This document shows, piece after piece, positions 1 through 8,013 of a stretch of 64,000 bases of DNA. The number at the start of each line of letters is the position of its first letter. Position 1 is the first letter of the stretch. The DNA lies in contig NZ_FCNV02000014.1 of assembly GCF_001544615.1 (NCBI RefSeq), positions 62,001 to 126,000 of the forward strand. The letters run 5' to 3'. The DNA is from Caballeronia concitans. GTDB taxonomy: Bacteria > Pseudomonadota > Gammaproteobacteria > Burkholderiales > Burkholderiaceae. The notes under the pieces were generated by a model that saw only the letters and a list, made by a program, of their open reading frames with translations, was not told the origin of the DNA and did not search any database. The translations under genes and the position numbers were made by a program.

Positions 1-2
1 AT

Positions 3-1271
3 TGGACGACCGATATAGGCGGTCCCATCACCACGCAGCCGACGCTGATCACAGGCGTGCCGATCGACGGCCGGCCAACCGATGTCGTCTACGCGGCCAC
101 GTGGTCGGGGCGAATTGTTGCGCTAAATGCCGCGACGGGTGCGATCATCTGGAGCGTTCAGGCGCCCACCGTGCAAACGCGCTGCGGCAACTTCAATCCA
201 TCGCAAGGCTTCGTAGGGACGGTGGGTACGCCGACATTGGACCGAAGCACGAACCGCATGTATGTCGTCACGGGCTACGGCTTTCTGCATGCGCTCGACT
301 TGTCGACGGGCGCCGACGTCATGCCGTGGGTCCAGCTGATCGACGCGCAGAGTGCTTCGCCAAAAACGATCGTCTTCGGCAGCCCGACGCTCAACGGCTC
401 CGATATCTATGTCACCACGGCGAGCCCATGCGACGTGCGGCCCTATCACGGTCAGATCGTGCGTGTCTCGACGACGAACGGTGCGATCCTGAACAGGTGG
501 TACACGACGGGCGCGAACGGTCCCGACGGAGGGGGCATCTGGGGACCGGGCGGCGCATCCATCTCTCCGAACGGCCTGTGGATCTACACGGCCACGGGCA
601 ACGCGTTTCCGGACGCACAGAACGCGCCTTATGCGGAACATGTGGTGAGGCTCACGAGGAGTCTGACACTCGATGCCGCGAATGCGCCGCCGCTCTCGAC
701 CACCATCGACGTGGATTTCGGCGCGACGCCGCTGCTCTTTCAGACCGCATCATGTCATCCGATGCTGGCCGCGATGCAGAAAACCGGCAGGCTTTATATC
801 TATGACCGCAATACACTCGCGGACGGTCCCATCTATTCGTTTCAAATCGGTCGAAGTACACCGGCAGGCAATTTCATCGGCCTGCCCGCATTCGATCCGG
901 TGCTCAATCGAATCTATCTGGGCAATCCGGTCGATTCGAGTTCGGGCATCGTCGGGCACGGTCTCGTTGCGCTGTCCATTCAATCGGACTGCTCGGTTTC
1001 AATCGCGTGGAATCTGCCGGTCGGCGTGAATTCGGCGGGGCAGAATCCGTCGATCTCGCCCATCGTTGCCAATGGCGTCGTCTATTACGCCGATGGAGTA
1101 GGAAGCGAGGTATTCGCCGTCGATGCACGCAGTGGATTGCAGCTTTGGAGCACTAACAATTTGCCGGCAGCAGACCGCGTGACGGGAGGCATCTTCACAT
1201 CGCCGACGGTCGTGAATGGACAGCTCTTCGTCGCGGGATTCGACCACAAGATTCACGCGTATGGTTTATAG
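3..1271 (+). CDS. PQQ-type beta-propeller protein, 5' end missing
   Basis: The reading frame is open from the left edge, so the true start and any signal peptide lie outside the window; 422 codons plus a stop are visible. The protein shows repeated propeller-blade motifs such as VVYAATWSGRIVALNAATG, MYVVTGYGFLHALDLSTG and VFAVDARSGLQLWSTN, the pattern of PQQ-like (BamB / alcohol dehydrogenase type) repeats. No c-type heme motif is visible, so it is probably a non-enzymatic or cofactor-free propeller secreted to the periplasm or outside, although the missing N-terminus could change this. It is convergent with the next gene, 33 bp away. The exact function is not recognisable. Confidence 0.8.
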   Translation, partial: WTTDIGGPITTQPTLITGVPIDGRPTDVVYAATWSGRIVALNAATGAIIWSVQAPTVQTRCGNFNPSQGFVGTVGTPTLDRSTNRMYVVTGYGFLHALDLSTGADVMPWVQLIDAQSASPKTIVFGSPTLNGSDIYVTTASPCDVRPYHGQIVRVSTTNGAILNRWYTTGANGPDGGGIWGPGGASISPNGLWIYTATGNAFPDAQNAPYAEHVVRLTRSLTLDAANAPPLSTTIDVDFGATPLLFQTASCHPMLAAMQKTGRLYIYDRNTLADGPIYSFQIGRSTPAGNFIGLPAFDPVLNRIYLGNPVDSSSGIVGHGLVALSIQSDCSVSIAWNLPVGVNSAGQNPSISPIVANGVVYYADGVGSEVFAVDARSGLQLWSTNNLPAADRVTGGIFTSPTVVNGQLFVAGFDHKIHAYGL

Positions 1272-1304
1272 ACGCGGACGATACGTGCATCGCGCCCGCG
1301 GCCC

Positions 1305-1772
1305 TCATTGCGCGATGCGTTTGAAACTCGCGTAATAGTCGTCGGTGTAATAGCAGTCGCCTGTCTGCTTGCGCGGGCCGCCGCATACGATTCGACGTTG
1401 CCCGCGATCGGCCGATCCGGGGGTGCGCACCGTGTATGCGTGGTAATAGCCGCGAGCGTGTTGCGGCAGCAAGGTTGCGCTGTTGCGAAAGAGGACGCCG
1501 TCTTCGCTAAAGGGATAGGGTCCGCCCGCTTTGATGAGCCGCAGCGTTTCCACCGCTTCGTCCGGCAACTGCTTCTGGCCGACCGAGGCCAACGGGCCTC
1601 GCACCAGCGCGCCCGATGCGGCGACTGCATCGCTCGATGCCTGCGGCTGGGAGGACGCCTGACTCGCGGATGCGCCCGAATCCTGGGTCGCGTCCTGAGA
1701 TCCTTTCTTGCCGCATCCGCATAGGGCTGCGCTCAAGGCGAACATGCACAACACAGTCCACGCGCGCTTCAT
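1305..1772 (-). CDS. Lipoprotein with degenerate RNase Sa/barnase-family (N1/T1) domain
   Basis: 155 aa. Residues 1-20 form a lipoprotein signal ending in a lipobox-like LCGC (Cys20), followed by a Ser/Ala/Gln-rich linker to about residue 65. Residues 66-155 align well with Streptomyces RNase Sa: LPDEAVETLRLI, GGPYPFSEDGVLFRN, LLPQ, GYYH, YTV, TPG, RRIVCGG, YYT and YASF are all in register. The general base Glu54 of RNase Sa is Ala112 here (gca codon) and the general acid His85 is Tyr146 (tat codon), while the Arg69 equivalent is kept. The fold therefore looks intact but classical guanyl-specific cleavage is unlikely. Cys130 and Cys140 could form a disulfide. A GGAGA lies 10 nt before the ATG. 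No barstar-like inhibitor gene is adjacent. Confidence 0.8.
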   Translation of the reverse strand: MKRAWTVLCMFALSAALCGCGKKGSQDATQDSGASASQASSQPQASSDAVAASGALVRGPLASVGQKQLPDEAVETLRLIKAGGPYPFSEDGVLFRNSATLLPQHARGYYHAYTVRTPGSADRGQRRIVCGGPRKQTGDCYYTDDYYASFKRIAQ

Positions 1773-2098
1773 CGATCGGTTGTCTCCGGTTGACCCTATT
1801 CGACGACGAACGAATCAAGCATATCGCTAGTGTCACACTGAATCAACGTTCGAGCACTGCTGCTCGCAGGTCTTGTCCGAACTTCACGATGCGCTGGCGA
1901 TTCGGTGATGCAGTCGCAATCGACTGATCAATACAAGCGACGACGCGCACTCCGGACACTTCAGCCGCGCCTTTATTCCGCCCTAGCCCCACAAATAAAT
2001 CGCCACTTCCACGCGGAACAAATCCTCCCGCCCCGCTGTTTTGCTATCGACGGTCGCGACATCCCACGGCGGCCACGATCGGACCGGCAGGAGGCATC
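1773..2098. other. Intergenic region, 326 bp
   Basis: No convincing gene is seen. It should hold the promoter of the leftward lipoprotein gene and that of the rightward 44-aa/511-aa pair. A strong ribosome site (GGCAGGAGGCATC) sits at its right end and belongs to the 44-aa ORF. No clear -35/-10 pair, repeat or terminator could be picked out by eye. Confidence 0.4.
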
Positions 2099-2233
2099 AT
2101 GCACCGCGAACTCTTCGTCCTGGAGCACAGCTACTTCAGCTTCGGCTGCATCTATCGGGTGGACCTGCGCAGTCGCAGCGGACGCCTGATCGAAACGCAC
2201 TATGTGAAGCTGAGCGATATCGCGTGGTGCTAG
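2099..2233 (+). CDS. Small 44-aa protein of unknown function
   Basis: An ATG reading frame of 44 codons begins MHRELFVLEHSYFSFGCIYR and ends ISDIAWC-like (KLSDIAWC). It has a near-consensus AGGAGG five nucleotides before the start, which is the main reason to call it. It has no signal peptide and no membrane helix; it is rich in aromatic and charged residues. It ends 52 bp before the start of the 511-aa unknown gene and is probably co-transcribed with it. It could be a small partner (adaptor or immunity-like) or a leader peptide; nothing recognisable supports a specific role. Confidence 0.5.
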   Translation: MHRELFVLEHSYFSFGCIYRVDLRSRSGRLIETHYVKLSDIAWC

Positions 2234-2285
2234 CGCGCCTCCCCGACATTCAATGACGACATCGGATTTTCGAGGAGACCCATTC

Positions 2286-3821
2286 ATGCCCTACGCTTAC
2301 GCCCAGTTGCCCGACATCGTTCCGCACGATGAATGGCTCAGAGGAACCTCGGCGCTGCTTCAGGTGCGCAGCACGGCGCTGAAGGACCTGGATCAGCAGA
2401 TCCTCATGTACCACCGCAATCGGACGGTTCATCAATTCCACGCGCTCGTGAAGGCGTTCGAGCGCTGGCAACGTTCAGCCGGCGCGGGCGATGTCTGGAA
2501 AAGCGCCTCGCGCAACGGTTCGAAGTATTTCACGCTACTGGATCAGCAACTGCGCGGCAAGGGCGACACGGACGCCGCAGCCGGTGCGCAGGACTTCATG
2601 ACGCCCGCGCTCATCAACGCGCGGCTCGGCGTGCTGTATCTCTTCGGCAATCTCGAACTGGAAGACGACACATTTCAGGTCCTGCTGGAAGGCGCTTTCG
2701 ATATCACCAACGTCGGTCTCGGCTTCGCTCCGGAAACCAATGTCGCGGCGGCGCGCGCATCGGAAATACTGGATAACAGCGTCGTGCAGAAGTCGGCATC
2801 GCTCGCGCTCGAACAGGTGCAGAAGAAGATCACGAAGCGCAAGGAACCGACGCTCGTGAAATCGAATCAACTCACCGCTTCGGCACTGACGCTGCCCGCG
2901 TTGAGCAGCGCGGCGCGACGGCTCTACGAGGCCATTCGCGCGAAAGTCGGCGAAGGCGCGAAAAAGCTGTGGGACATGATTCGCGAAAAGGTCGCCGACA
3001 TCCGCAGCGATCCGGGCGGATTCGCGCTCGACACCATGCCCGGGCTCTTGCGCAAGCTCGTCGATTTCCTGTGCGGCAAGCTGCTTGCCACGCTCGCGCC
3101 CTTCATCGGCGCGGGACTCGATATCGCGAAGGGCATCGCGAACACCGTCGACAGCAGCATCACCAAGTATCGCGAATGGGTGCTAGGGCGCGACGTGCAA
3201 GTGCTCGCCGGGCATCCCGGAACCATCGTGGAAGCCATCAGGCGTGCGATGAAACTGAGCATCGGCTCCGGCGTATACGACCTCGTCAAGGGCGGCGCGA
3301 GCCTCGGCCTGCAGTTCGCGAGCCAAGGCGCATCGACCATCATCGATGCGGTGGTGTCCATCATGGAAACGCTCGCGAAGGTCATCTGGAAGATCGTGGA
3401 GATCAAGCGCATCAAGCGGTTCTGCGAACAAGCGAAGGGCTACTGGGACGCACGCCTGCAACGCGACGCGCTGCATACGCGGCCCATCGCCTTCAATAGC
3501 TGGTTCAAGCGCTATGCGGTGCCGATTCCCGCGCTTTCGGTGCTCGCGCTGAACTCGGGCATTTGCGGCGACAAGATGCATTTCCTCGCGATGTTCAAGG
3601 ACGACGACAGCATCATCACGCAGGCGCAATTCACGGCCGGCTGCAAGTATGTGGACAGTCTCAAGGTGTGGGGCTCGGACTATCTGAGCGATGCGGGTTT
3701 CGCCTTCGATTCCGAGGATGCGATGATCAAAGGCCTGCTCAAGCTCGCCACGAGCCACAAGGAAGAGCAGACGTGGGACCTGAAGGTGCGCAAGGCCGTG
3801 CTCGGTTTTTTGAACGCCTGA
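2286..3821 (+). CDS. Unknown 511-aa helical protein at the edge of the T6SS locus
   Basis: The ATG at 2286 (MPYAYAQLPDIVPHDEW) is preferred because GAGGAGA lies just upstream; an in-frame ATG at 2253 would add 11 residues without a good ribosome site. No known domain is recognised. The N-terminal half is predicted helical and charged, with KKITKRKE near residue 190. Residues about 250-295 and 326-375 are Gly/Ala/Leu-rich and amphipathic to hydrophobic (PFIGAGLDIAKGIANTV; VYDLVKGGASLGLQFASQGA), which would suit membrane insertion. The C-terminal 130 residues look globular. No signal peptide is present. Its place beside a T6SS locus, followed by its own terminator, is compatible with a secreted effector or accessory protein, but this is inference only. 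Confidence 0.75.
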   Translation: MPYAYAQLPDIVPHDEWLRGTSALLQVRSTALKDLDQQILMYHRNRTVHQFHALVKAFERWQRSAGAGDVWKSASRNGSKYFTLLDQQLRGKGDTDAAAGAQDFMTPALINARLGVLYLFGNLELEDDTFQVLLEGAFDITNVGLGFAPETNVAAARASEILDNSVVQKSASLALEQVQKKITKRKEPTLVKSNQLTASALTLPALSSAARRLYEAIRAKVGEGAKKLWDMIREKVADIRSDPGGFALDTMPGLLRKLVDFLCGKLLATLAPFIGAGLDIAKGIANTVDSSITKYREWVLGRDVQVLAGHPGTIVEAIRRAMKLSIGSGVYDLVKGGASLGLQFASQGASTIIDAVVSIMETLAKVIWKIVEIKRIKRFCEQAKGYWDARLQRDALHTRPIAFNSWFKRYAVPIPALSVLALNSGICGDKMHFLAMFKDDDSIITQAQFTAGCKYVDSLKVWGSDYLSDAGFAFDSEDAMIKGLLKLATSHKEEQTWDLKVRKAVLGFLNA

Positions 3822-3840
3822 AGCCCTTCGCGCACGAACC

Positions 3841-3878
3841 CGCCGACGCCTTCGCTCATGCGAGGGCGTTGGCGTTTG
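3841..3878 (+). terminator. Rho-independent terminator after the 511-aa gene
   Basis: Arms at 3841-3855 and 3860-3874 pair over 15 bp with two G-T pairs around a TCAT loop and are followed by TTTGTGTT. It lies 20 bp after the stop codon of the 511-aa gene and separates that gene from the FecR/heme-sensor/kinase/phosphatase operon. Confidence 0.8.
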
Positions 3879-3967
3879 TGTTACACGACGCGCCAAGAAG
3901 AACTCTGGAATAGAACCCGGCGCTCGGCTGTTTTCGTCGCAATCCCTTCACGCTTCGAGGCATCGCC

Positions 3968-4873
3968 GTGATGAACGCCCGGACCCTGCTGCATACCCTT
4001 CGCTTCGGCGTCGCACTCGCATGTCTGTGCGCGCTTCACGGCGCGCAAGCGGGTGAGGCCATGCTGCTGCCCGAAGGCGCCGTCACGCTGATCCGCGCGA
4101 CATCCGTGTTCAACGTCGATGCGCCCATCGCGCTGCAGCCGGGCGATCTTCTCGCCACCGACGCGCACGCCAGCGCGCAAATCGAAGCCGCCGACGGCAC
4201 GATCGTCGCGCTCGGTGCGGACACGCGCATCGCCATCGATTCCGCGCCGCACGGCGATGCGCTCGCGCTGCTCTCGGGCTGGATCAAGGTCGCGCGTCCG
4301 CATACGGGCGCGGCTGATTCCGTGTCGATCGACACGCCCGCGCTCGGCATCAGCCTGCGCGAAGGCGCGGCCGTGCTGCATGCGAGCCGCGACATGACCG
4401 CGCTCTTCATCGAAGCGGGCAGCATGACGCTCGCGCTGCCGGAACATGCCGACGTGCATCGGCAACTCGATGGCGAACATTACGCCGAACGCGCGACCGG
4501 CAAGCCGCTCGATGTAGGCACGCGCCCCGCGCCGCCGTTCGTCGCCGCGATGCCGCTGCCGTTTCGCGATCCGCTCGCGCCCGCCGCGACGCCCGCCAAG
4601 GCGAAGCTCGCCGCGCCTGCGCAGGGCCGCCCGGCGACCTATGCCGATATCGCCGACTGGCTCGTCGCGCCGCTGTCCATCCGGCGCGGCTTCGTCGCAC
4701 GCTTCAGGCCGCTCGCGCAGAGCGCGCCGTTTCGCGCCCAGGTGCGCCAGAACTTGCGCGATCTTCCCGAATGGCGGCGCGTGTTGTGCCCGCCGCCCGC
4801 CATGCCGCGCCGGCGCGCGCTCGCGCCTGTGTCCGCGCCCGCGCAGGATCAATCAACCGAGGTGGAGTCATGA
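3968..4873 (+). CDS. FecR-domain periplasmic protein
   Basis: 301 aa with a Sec signal peptide (about residues 1-29, ending HGAQA). Residues 30-160 resemble the FecR domain: a beta-rich stretch with LLPEGAVTLIRATSVFNVDAPIALQPGDLLATD, then IVALGADTRIAID and an SVSIDTPALGISLREGAAVLHA segment. The C-terminal part is Pro/Ala-rich. Such stand-alone FecR proteins sense or scaffold in the periplasm and are not the TonB-linked FecR anti-sigma factor itself. Start: GTG at 3968 with GAGG seven nucleotides upstream; the adjacent ATG at 3971 is equally possible. Its stop overlaps the next start (ATGA), so the two are translationally coupled and belong to one operon with the T6SS kinase and phosphatase. 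Confidence 0.75.
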   Translation: MMNARTLLHTLRFGVALACLCALHGAQAGEAMLLPEGAVTLIRATSVFNVDAPIALQPGDLLATDAHASAQIEAADGTIVALGADTRIAIDSAPHGDALALLSGWIKVARPHTGAADSVSIDTPALGISLREGAAVLHASRDMTALFIEAGSMTLALPEHADVHRQLDGEHYAERATGKPLDVGTRPAPPFVAAMPLPFRDPLAPAATPAKAKLAAPAQGRPATYADIADWLVAPLSIRRGFVARFRPLAQSAPFRAQVRQNLRDLPEWRRVLCPPPAMPRRRALAPVSAPAQDQSTEVES

Positions 4874-5748
4874 GACTGTCGCTCGCCGTCAAGTTCAATC
4901 TGGTGTTTCTCGCGGTGTTCGTCGTCGGCTTCGTGTCGGCGGGGTACGCGGCGCGCGAGTTGCTGCGTCGCGAGGCCATCGACGAAACCGTGCAGAACGC
5001 GCGCGTGCTCATGGAAGCGGCGAGCGCGGCGCAGAACTACACCGCCACGCAAGTCACGCCGCTTCTGCAAACGCAGCTCAAATACAGCTTCGTGCCGCAG
5101 TCGGTGCCGGCGTTCTCGGCGGTCGAAACGCTGATGACGCTGGAAAAGCGCCTCGCGGGCTATTCGTATCGCTCGACGATGCTCAATCCGACCAATCCGC
5201 GCGACCGTCCATCGGACTGGGAAACGGACGTCATCCGCCATCTGCACGACAAGCCGGAACTGAAGGAAATCGTCGGACTGCGCGACACGCCATCCGGGCA
5301 GAACCTGTACATCGCGCGCCCGAACCGCATCAACGACGCGGCGTGCATGGAATGTCACAGCGTGCCGTCGCGGGCGCCGAAGACGCTCATCGACAAATAC
5401 GGTCCCGACAACGGCTTCAACTGGACGATGCACGATGTCATCGGTGCGGATTTCGTTTCGGTGCCGATGGCGCTGCCGGTCGCGCGCAGCGACGCGGTGC
5501 TGCGCACGTTCCTGGGCTCGCTGCTTGCCGTGTTCGTGCTGTTGTTGATCGCGCTGAACGCGATGGTGCATCTGCTCGTCACGCGGCGCATCCGCGCCCT
5601 CTCGCGCGCCGCTGATGAAGCCAGCCTCGGACAACTCGACGGCGCCGACTTCACCGAGCGCGGCCGCGACGAGATCGCTTCGCTCGCGGCGTCGTTCGCG
5701 CGCATGAAGACGAGCCTCGTGGAAGCGTTCAAAATGATCGAGGCATGA
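4870..5748 (+). CDS. Membrane c-type heme sensor (DUF3365/Tll0287-like) with HAMP domain
   Basis: 292 aa. A transmembrane helix spans residues 8-26, a periplasmic domain about 27-212 carries one c-heme site CMECH (Cys159, Cys162, His163), a second helix spans 213-237, and a cytoplasmic HAMP segment ends the protein. No kinase, cyclase or methyl-accepting output domain follows the HAMP. The YSYRSTMLNPTNPRDRPSDW and GQNLYIARPNRI stretches are typical of DUF3365 heme sensors, which are proposed to sense redox state or gases. The gene overlaps the FecR gene before it and is one base from the kinase gene after it, which suggests that the signal is passed to the kinase; this link is inference. Confidence 0.8.
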   Translation: MRLSLAVKFNLVFLAVFVVGFVSAGYAARELLRREAIDETVQNARVLMEAASAAQNYTATQVTPLLQTQLKYSFVPQSVPAFSAVETLMTLEKRLAGYSYRSTMLNPTNPRDRPSDWETDVIRHLHDKPELKEIVGLRDTPSGQNLYIARPNRINDAACMECHSVPSRAPKTLIDKYGPDNGFNWTMHDVIGADFVSVPMALPVARSDAVLRTFLGSLLAVFVLLLIALNAMVHLLVTRRIRALSRAADEASLGQLDGADFTERGRDEIASLAASFARMKTSLVEAFKMIEA

Positions 5749-5749
5749 G

Positions 5750-7135
5750 GTGAAAGCCCCCGCGATGGACCCGCCGCGCATCACGGAACTCGGCAAATAC
5801 CGCATCGAAGCGATATTGGGCGCGGGCGCGATGGGCGTGGTCTATCGCGCGTTCGATCCGCATATCGAGCGGCATGTCGCGTTGAAAACGGTCCGTCACG
5901 AGCTGTTCGAAACCGGCGAGCGCGCGAGCCTGATGACGCGCTTGCGTAGCGAAGCGCAGGCGGCGGGACGGCTCGCGCATCCGAACATCGTCGGCGTGTA
6001 CGACTATGGCGAAACCGGCGACACCGCCTTCATCGCGATGGAGCTGGTCGACGGACGCGCGCTCAAGCATTGGCTCGACGCGGGCCGTCCGCTCGAACTC
6101 GCGACCGCGCTCGACTGGTTCGCACAACTGCTCGCCGCGCTCGGCTTCGCGCATGCACATGGCGTCGTGCATCGCGACATCAAGCCCGCGAACCTGCTCG
6201 TCAGCGAGCAAGGACGGCTGAAGGTGGCGGACTTCGGTGTCGCGCATGTGGAATCGTCGACGCTGACGCTGGCCGGCGCGATGATCGGCACGCCCTGCTA
6301 CATGTCGCCGGAGCAGTTCACGGGCGAGTCCGTCGACGGGCGCTCCGACCTGTTCTCGGCCGCCATCGTGCTTTACCAGATGCTGACCGGATGCCGGCCG
6401 TTCGCGGGCGCGTCGCAAGCCGAAGTGATGCGGCAAGTGATGCACGAGACGCCGCGCTTGCCGTCCGCCTGCAATCCGGCGCTGCCGCGCGAAATCGACG
6501 ACGTGCTGATGCGCGCGCTGTCCCGCCGTCCCGCCGCACGTTTTCAGACCGCCGACGCGCTGCGTCAGGCGCTCGCCGATGCCTCGCACGGCACGCCCGC
6601 GGCCACGGACGACTGCACGATCCTCGAAGCGCAGACGGTGACGCCAGGCGCGCCGCTCGCATCGGGAACGGGTTCGTGGCGCGGCGAATCGCTGCCGTCG
6701 CTGACGATGTGGCCCGCCGCCACGCTCGCGTCGGTCGAAGCGCGGCTCGCCGCGCAGATCGGGCCGGTCGCGCGTCTGCTCGTGCGGCGCGCGGCGGCGC
6801 GCATCGCGGATGCGCCGGACCTGCCCGCGCTCGTCGCGCTGCTCGCGCCGCATGTTCCCTCCGACAAGGGCCGCGCGCAGTTCGTCGCGGCGTTCGCGGA
6901 GGGATCGGTTGCCGGCGCGACGCATGCGACGGCATCGGCTGCTTCGTCGCTCGATGCGGATGACGTGCGCGCCGCCGCGCTCAAGCTCGCCGTCTATCTC
7001 GGCCCGATCGCGACGATCATCGCGAAACGCGAGGCCGCGCGCGCGCCCAGCCTGCGTGCGCTGCACGAACGGCTCGCGGCGTCGATCTCCAACGAACACG
7101 ACCGCGCGCGTTTTCAGCGCGACGTCGGGCTCTAG
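5750..7135 (+). CDS. ppkA: T6SS-associated serine/threonine protein kinase (PpkA-type)
   Basis: 461 aa. An N-terminal Hanks kinase domain has the glycine loop GAGAMGVVY (24-32), Lys46 in VALK, the catalytic HRDIKPANLL (141-150), DFG at 161-163 and GTPCYMSPEQ in the activation segment; all key residues are present. After a linker the C-terminus (about 320-461) holds two copies of a helical domain, marked by AAQIGPVARLLVRRAA and AVYLGPIATIIAKREA. There is no transmembrane helix and no vWA domain, unlike Pseudomonas PpkA. In T6SS threonine-phosphorylation pathways such kinases phosphorylate the FHA protein, here probably TagH. Start is GTG 5750 or ATG 5765; neither has a strong ribosome site of its own, which suggests coupling to the upstream gene. 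Confidence 0.85.
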   Translation: MKAPAMDPPRITELGKYRIEAILGAGAMGVVYRAFDPHIERHVALKTVRHELFETGERASLMTRLRSEAQAAGRLAHPNIVGVYDYGETGDTAFIAMELVDGRALKHWLDAGRPLELATALDWFAQLLAALGFAHAHGVVHRDIKPANLLVSEQGRLKVADFGVAHVESSTLTLAGAMIGTPCYMSPEQFTGESVDGRSDLFSAAIVLYQMLTGCRPFAGASQAEVMRQVMHETPRLPSACNPALPREIDDVLMRALSRRPAARFQTADALRQALADASHGTPAATDDCTILEAQTVTPGAPLASGTGSWRGESLPSLTMWPAATLASVEARLAAQIGPVARLLVRRAAARIADAPDLPALVALLAPHVPSDKGRAQFVAAFAEGSVAGATHATASAASSLDADDVRAAALKLAVYLGPIATIIAKREAARAPSLRALHERLAASISNEHDRARFQRDVGL

Positions 7136-7162
7136 CACGCTCACCACGCTCACCACGCTCAC
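7136..7162. repeat. Three perfect tandem copies of a 9-bp unit
   Basis: CACGCTCAC is repeated three times without interruption, starting directly after the kinase stop codon in the 56-bp gap before the phosphatase gene. It could change copy number by slippage and so alter kinase/phosphatase spacing; no functional evidence is visible. Confidence 0.85.
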
Positions 7163-7191
7163 CGCAATAAGCATCCGAAGGAGCACGACCG

Positions 7192-8013
7192 ATGAATCCC
7201 GACACGCTCATCCGCCGCGCGCCGATCCGGCTTGCCGCGTGCACCGCGTTCGGCCTCACCGATGCCGGGCGCGTGCGCCGCGACAATCAGGACCGCTTTC
7301 TGATCGATCCGGCGCTGAACCTCGTCGCGGTGGCGGACGGCATGGGCGGACACGCGTTCGGTGCGCGCGCCAGCGCGACCGCGCTCGACTGCATCGCCAC
7401 GCGGCTCGCCGCCGACGCCGCTCATACCGGTCATTGCGACGATCCCAACGATCCCGACGCCACCGTCCACGATGCGTCTGCCTGCGCGATGCGCGCCGCC
7501 GCCGACGCGATCGACCACGCCAACGCGACGCTCCACGCGATGAACCTGCGCGAGCGTCTCATGCATCGCGCGATGGGCACCACGCTGACGGGCATCTGGC
7601 AGCCGGCCGGATCGGCGCGGCTGATCTCGTTTCACGTCGGCGACAGCCGGCTGTATCGGTATCGCGATGGCGCGCTCGTGCAGTTGTCGCGCGACCAGAC
7701 GCTTTATCAGCAGGCGCTGGAGTCCGGCGCCGTCGAACATATGCCGCCGCGCAACATGCTGCTGCAGGCGCTCGGGCCGCTGCCGTCCATCGCGCCCGCC
7801 GTGGAAGTGCATGCGTGGCTGCCCGGCGACCGGTACTTGCTGTGCAGCGACGGATTGCACGGCGAAGTGCCGCACGGCGAGCTCGAAGCGACGCTCGGAA
7901 CGATGACGCCGCATGACATCGCCGGCGCATGCGCGCGGCTCATCGCGCTCGCGCTCGATGCAGGCGGCAAGGACAACATCACGGCGGTCATCGCGTGCTT
8001 CGACGGCGGTTAA
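7192..8013 (+). CDS. pppA: PP2C-family protein phosphatase (PppA-type)
   Basis: 273 aa, one PP2C domain. Metal-binding motifs are intact: TDAGRVRRDNQDRF near residues 20-34, VADGMGGHAFG near 44-55, HVGDSRLYRYRDG, CSDGLHGEV and GGKDNITAVIA at the end. It should reverse the phosphorylation made by the kinase encoded just upstream, as in the Pseudomonas and Agrobacterium T6SS pathways. The loop near residues 75-90 carries an unusual DDPNDPDAT insertion. Its TAA stop overlaps by two bases the stop codon of the convergent tagF gene. Confidence 0.9.
   Translation: MNPDTLIRRAPIRLAACTAFGLTDAGRVRRDNQDRFLIDPALNLVAVADGMGGHAFGARASATALDCIATRLAADAAHTGHCDDPNDPDATVHDASACAMRAAADAIDHANATLHAMNLRERLMHRAMGTTLTGIWQPAGSARLISFHVGDSRLYRYRDGALVQLSRDQTLYQQALESGAVEHMPPRNMLLQALGPLPSIAPAVEVHAWLPGDRYLLCSDGLHGEVPHGELEATLGTMTPHDIAGACARLIALALDAGGKDNITAVIACFDGG

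Noticed and set aside
1305-1772. The RNase-like lipoprotein as an active T6SS effector
   Set aside because: It has a lipoprotein export signal and lacks both catalytic residues, so an active cytoplasmic RNase effector is unlikely.
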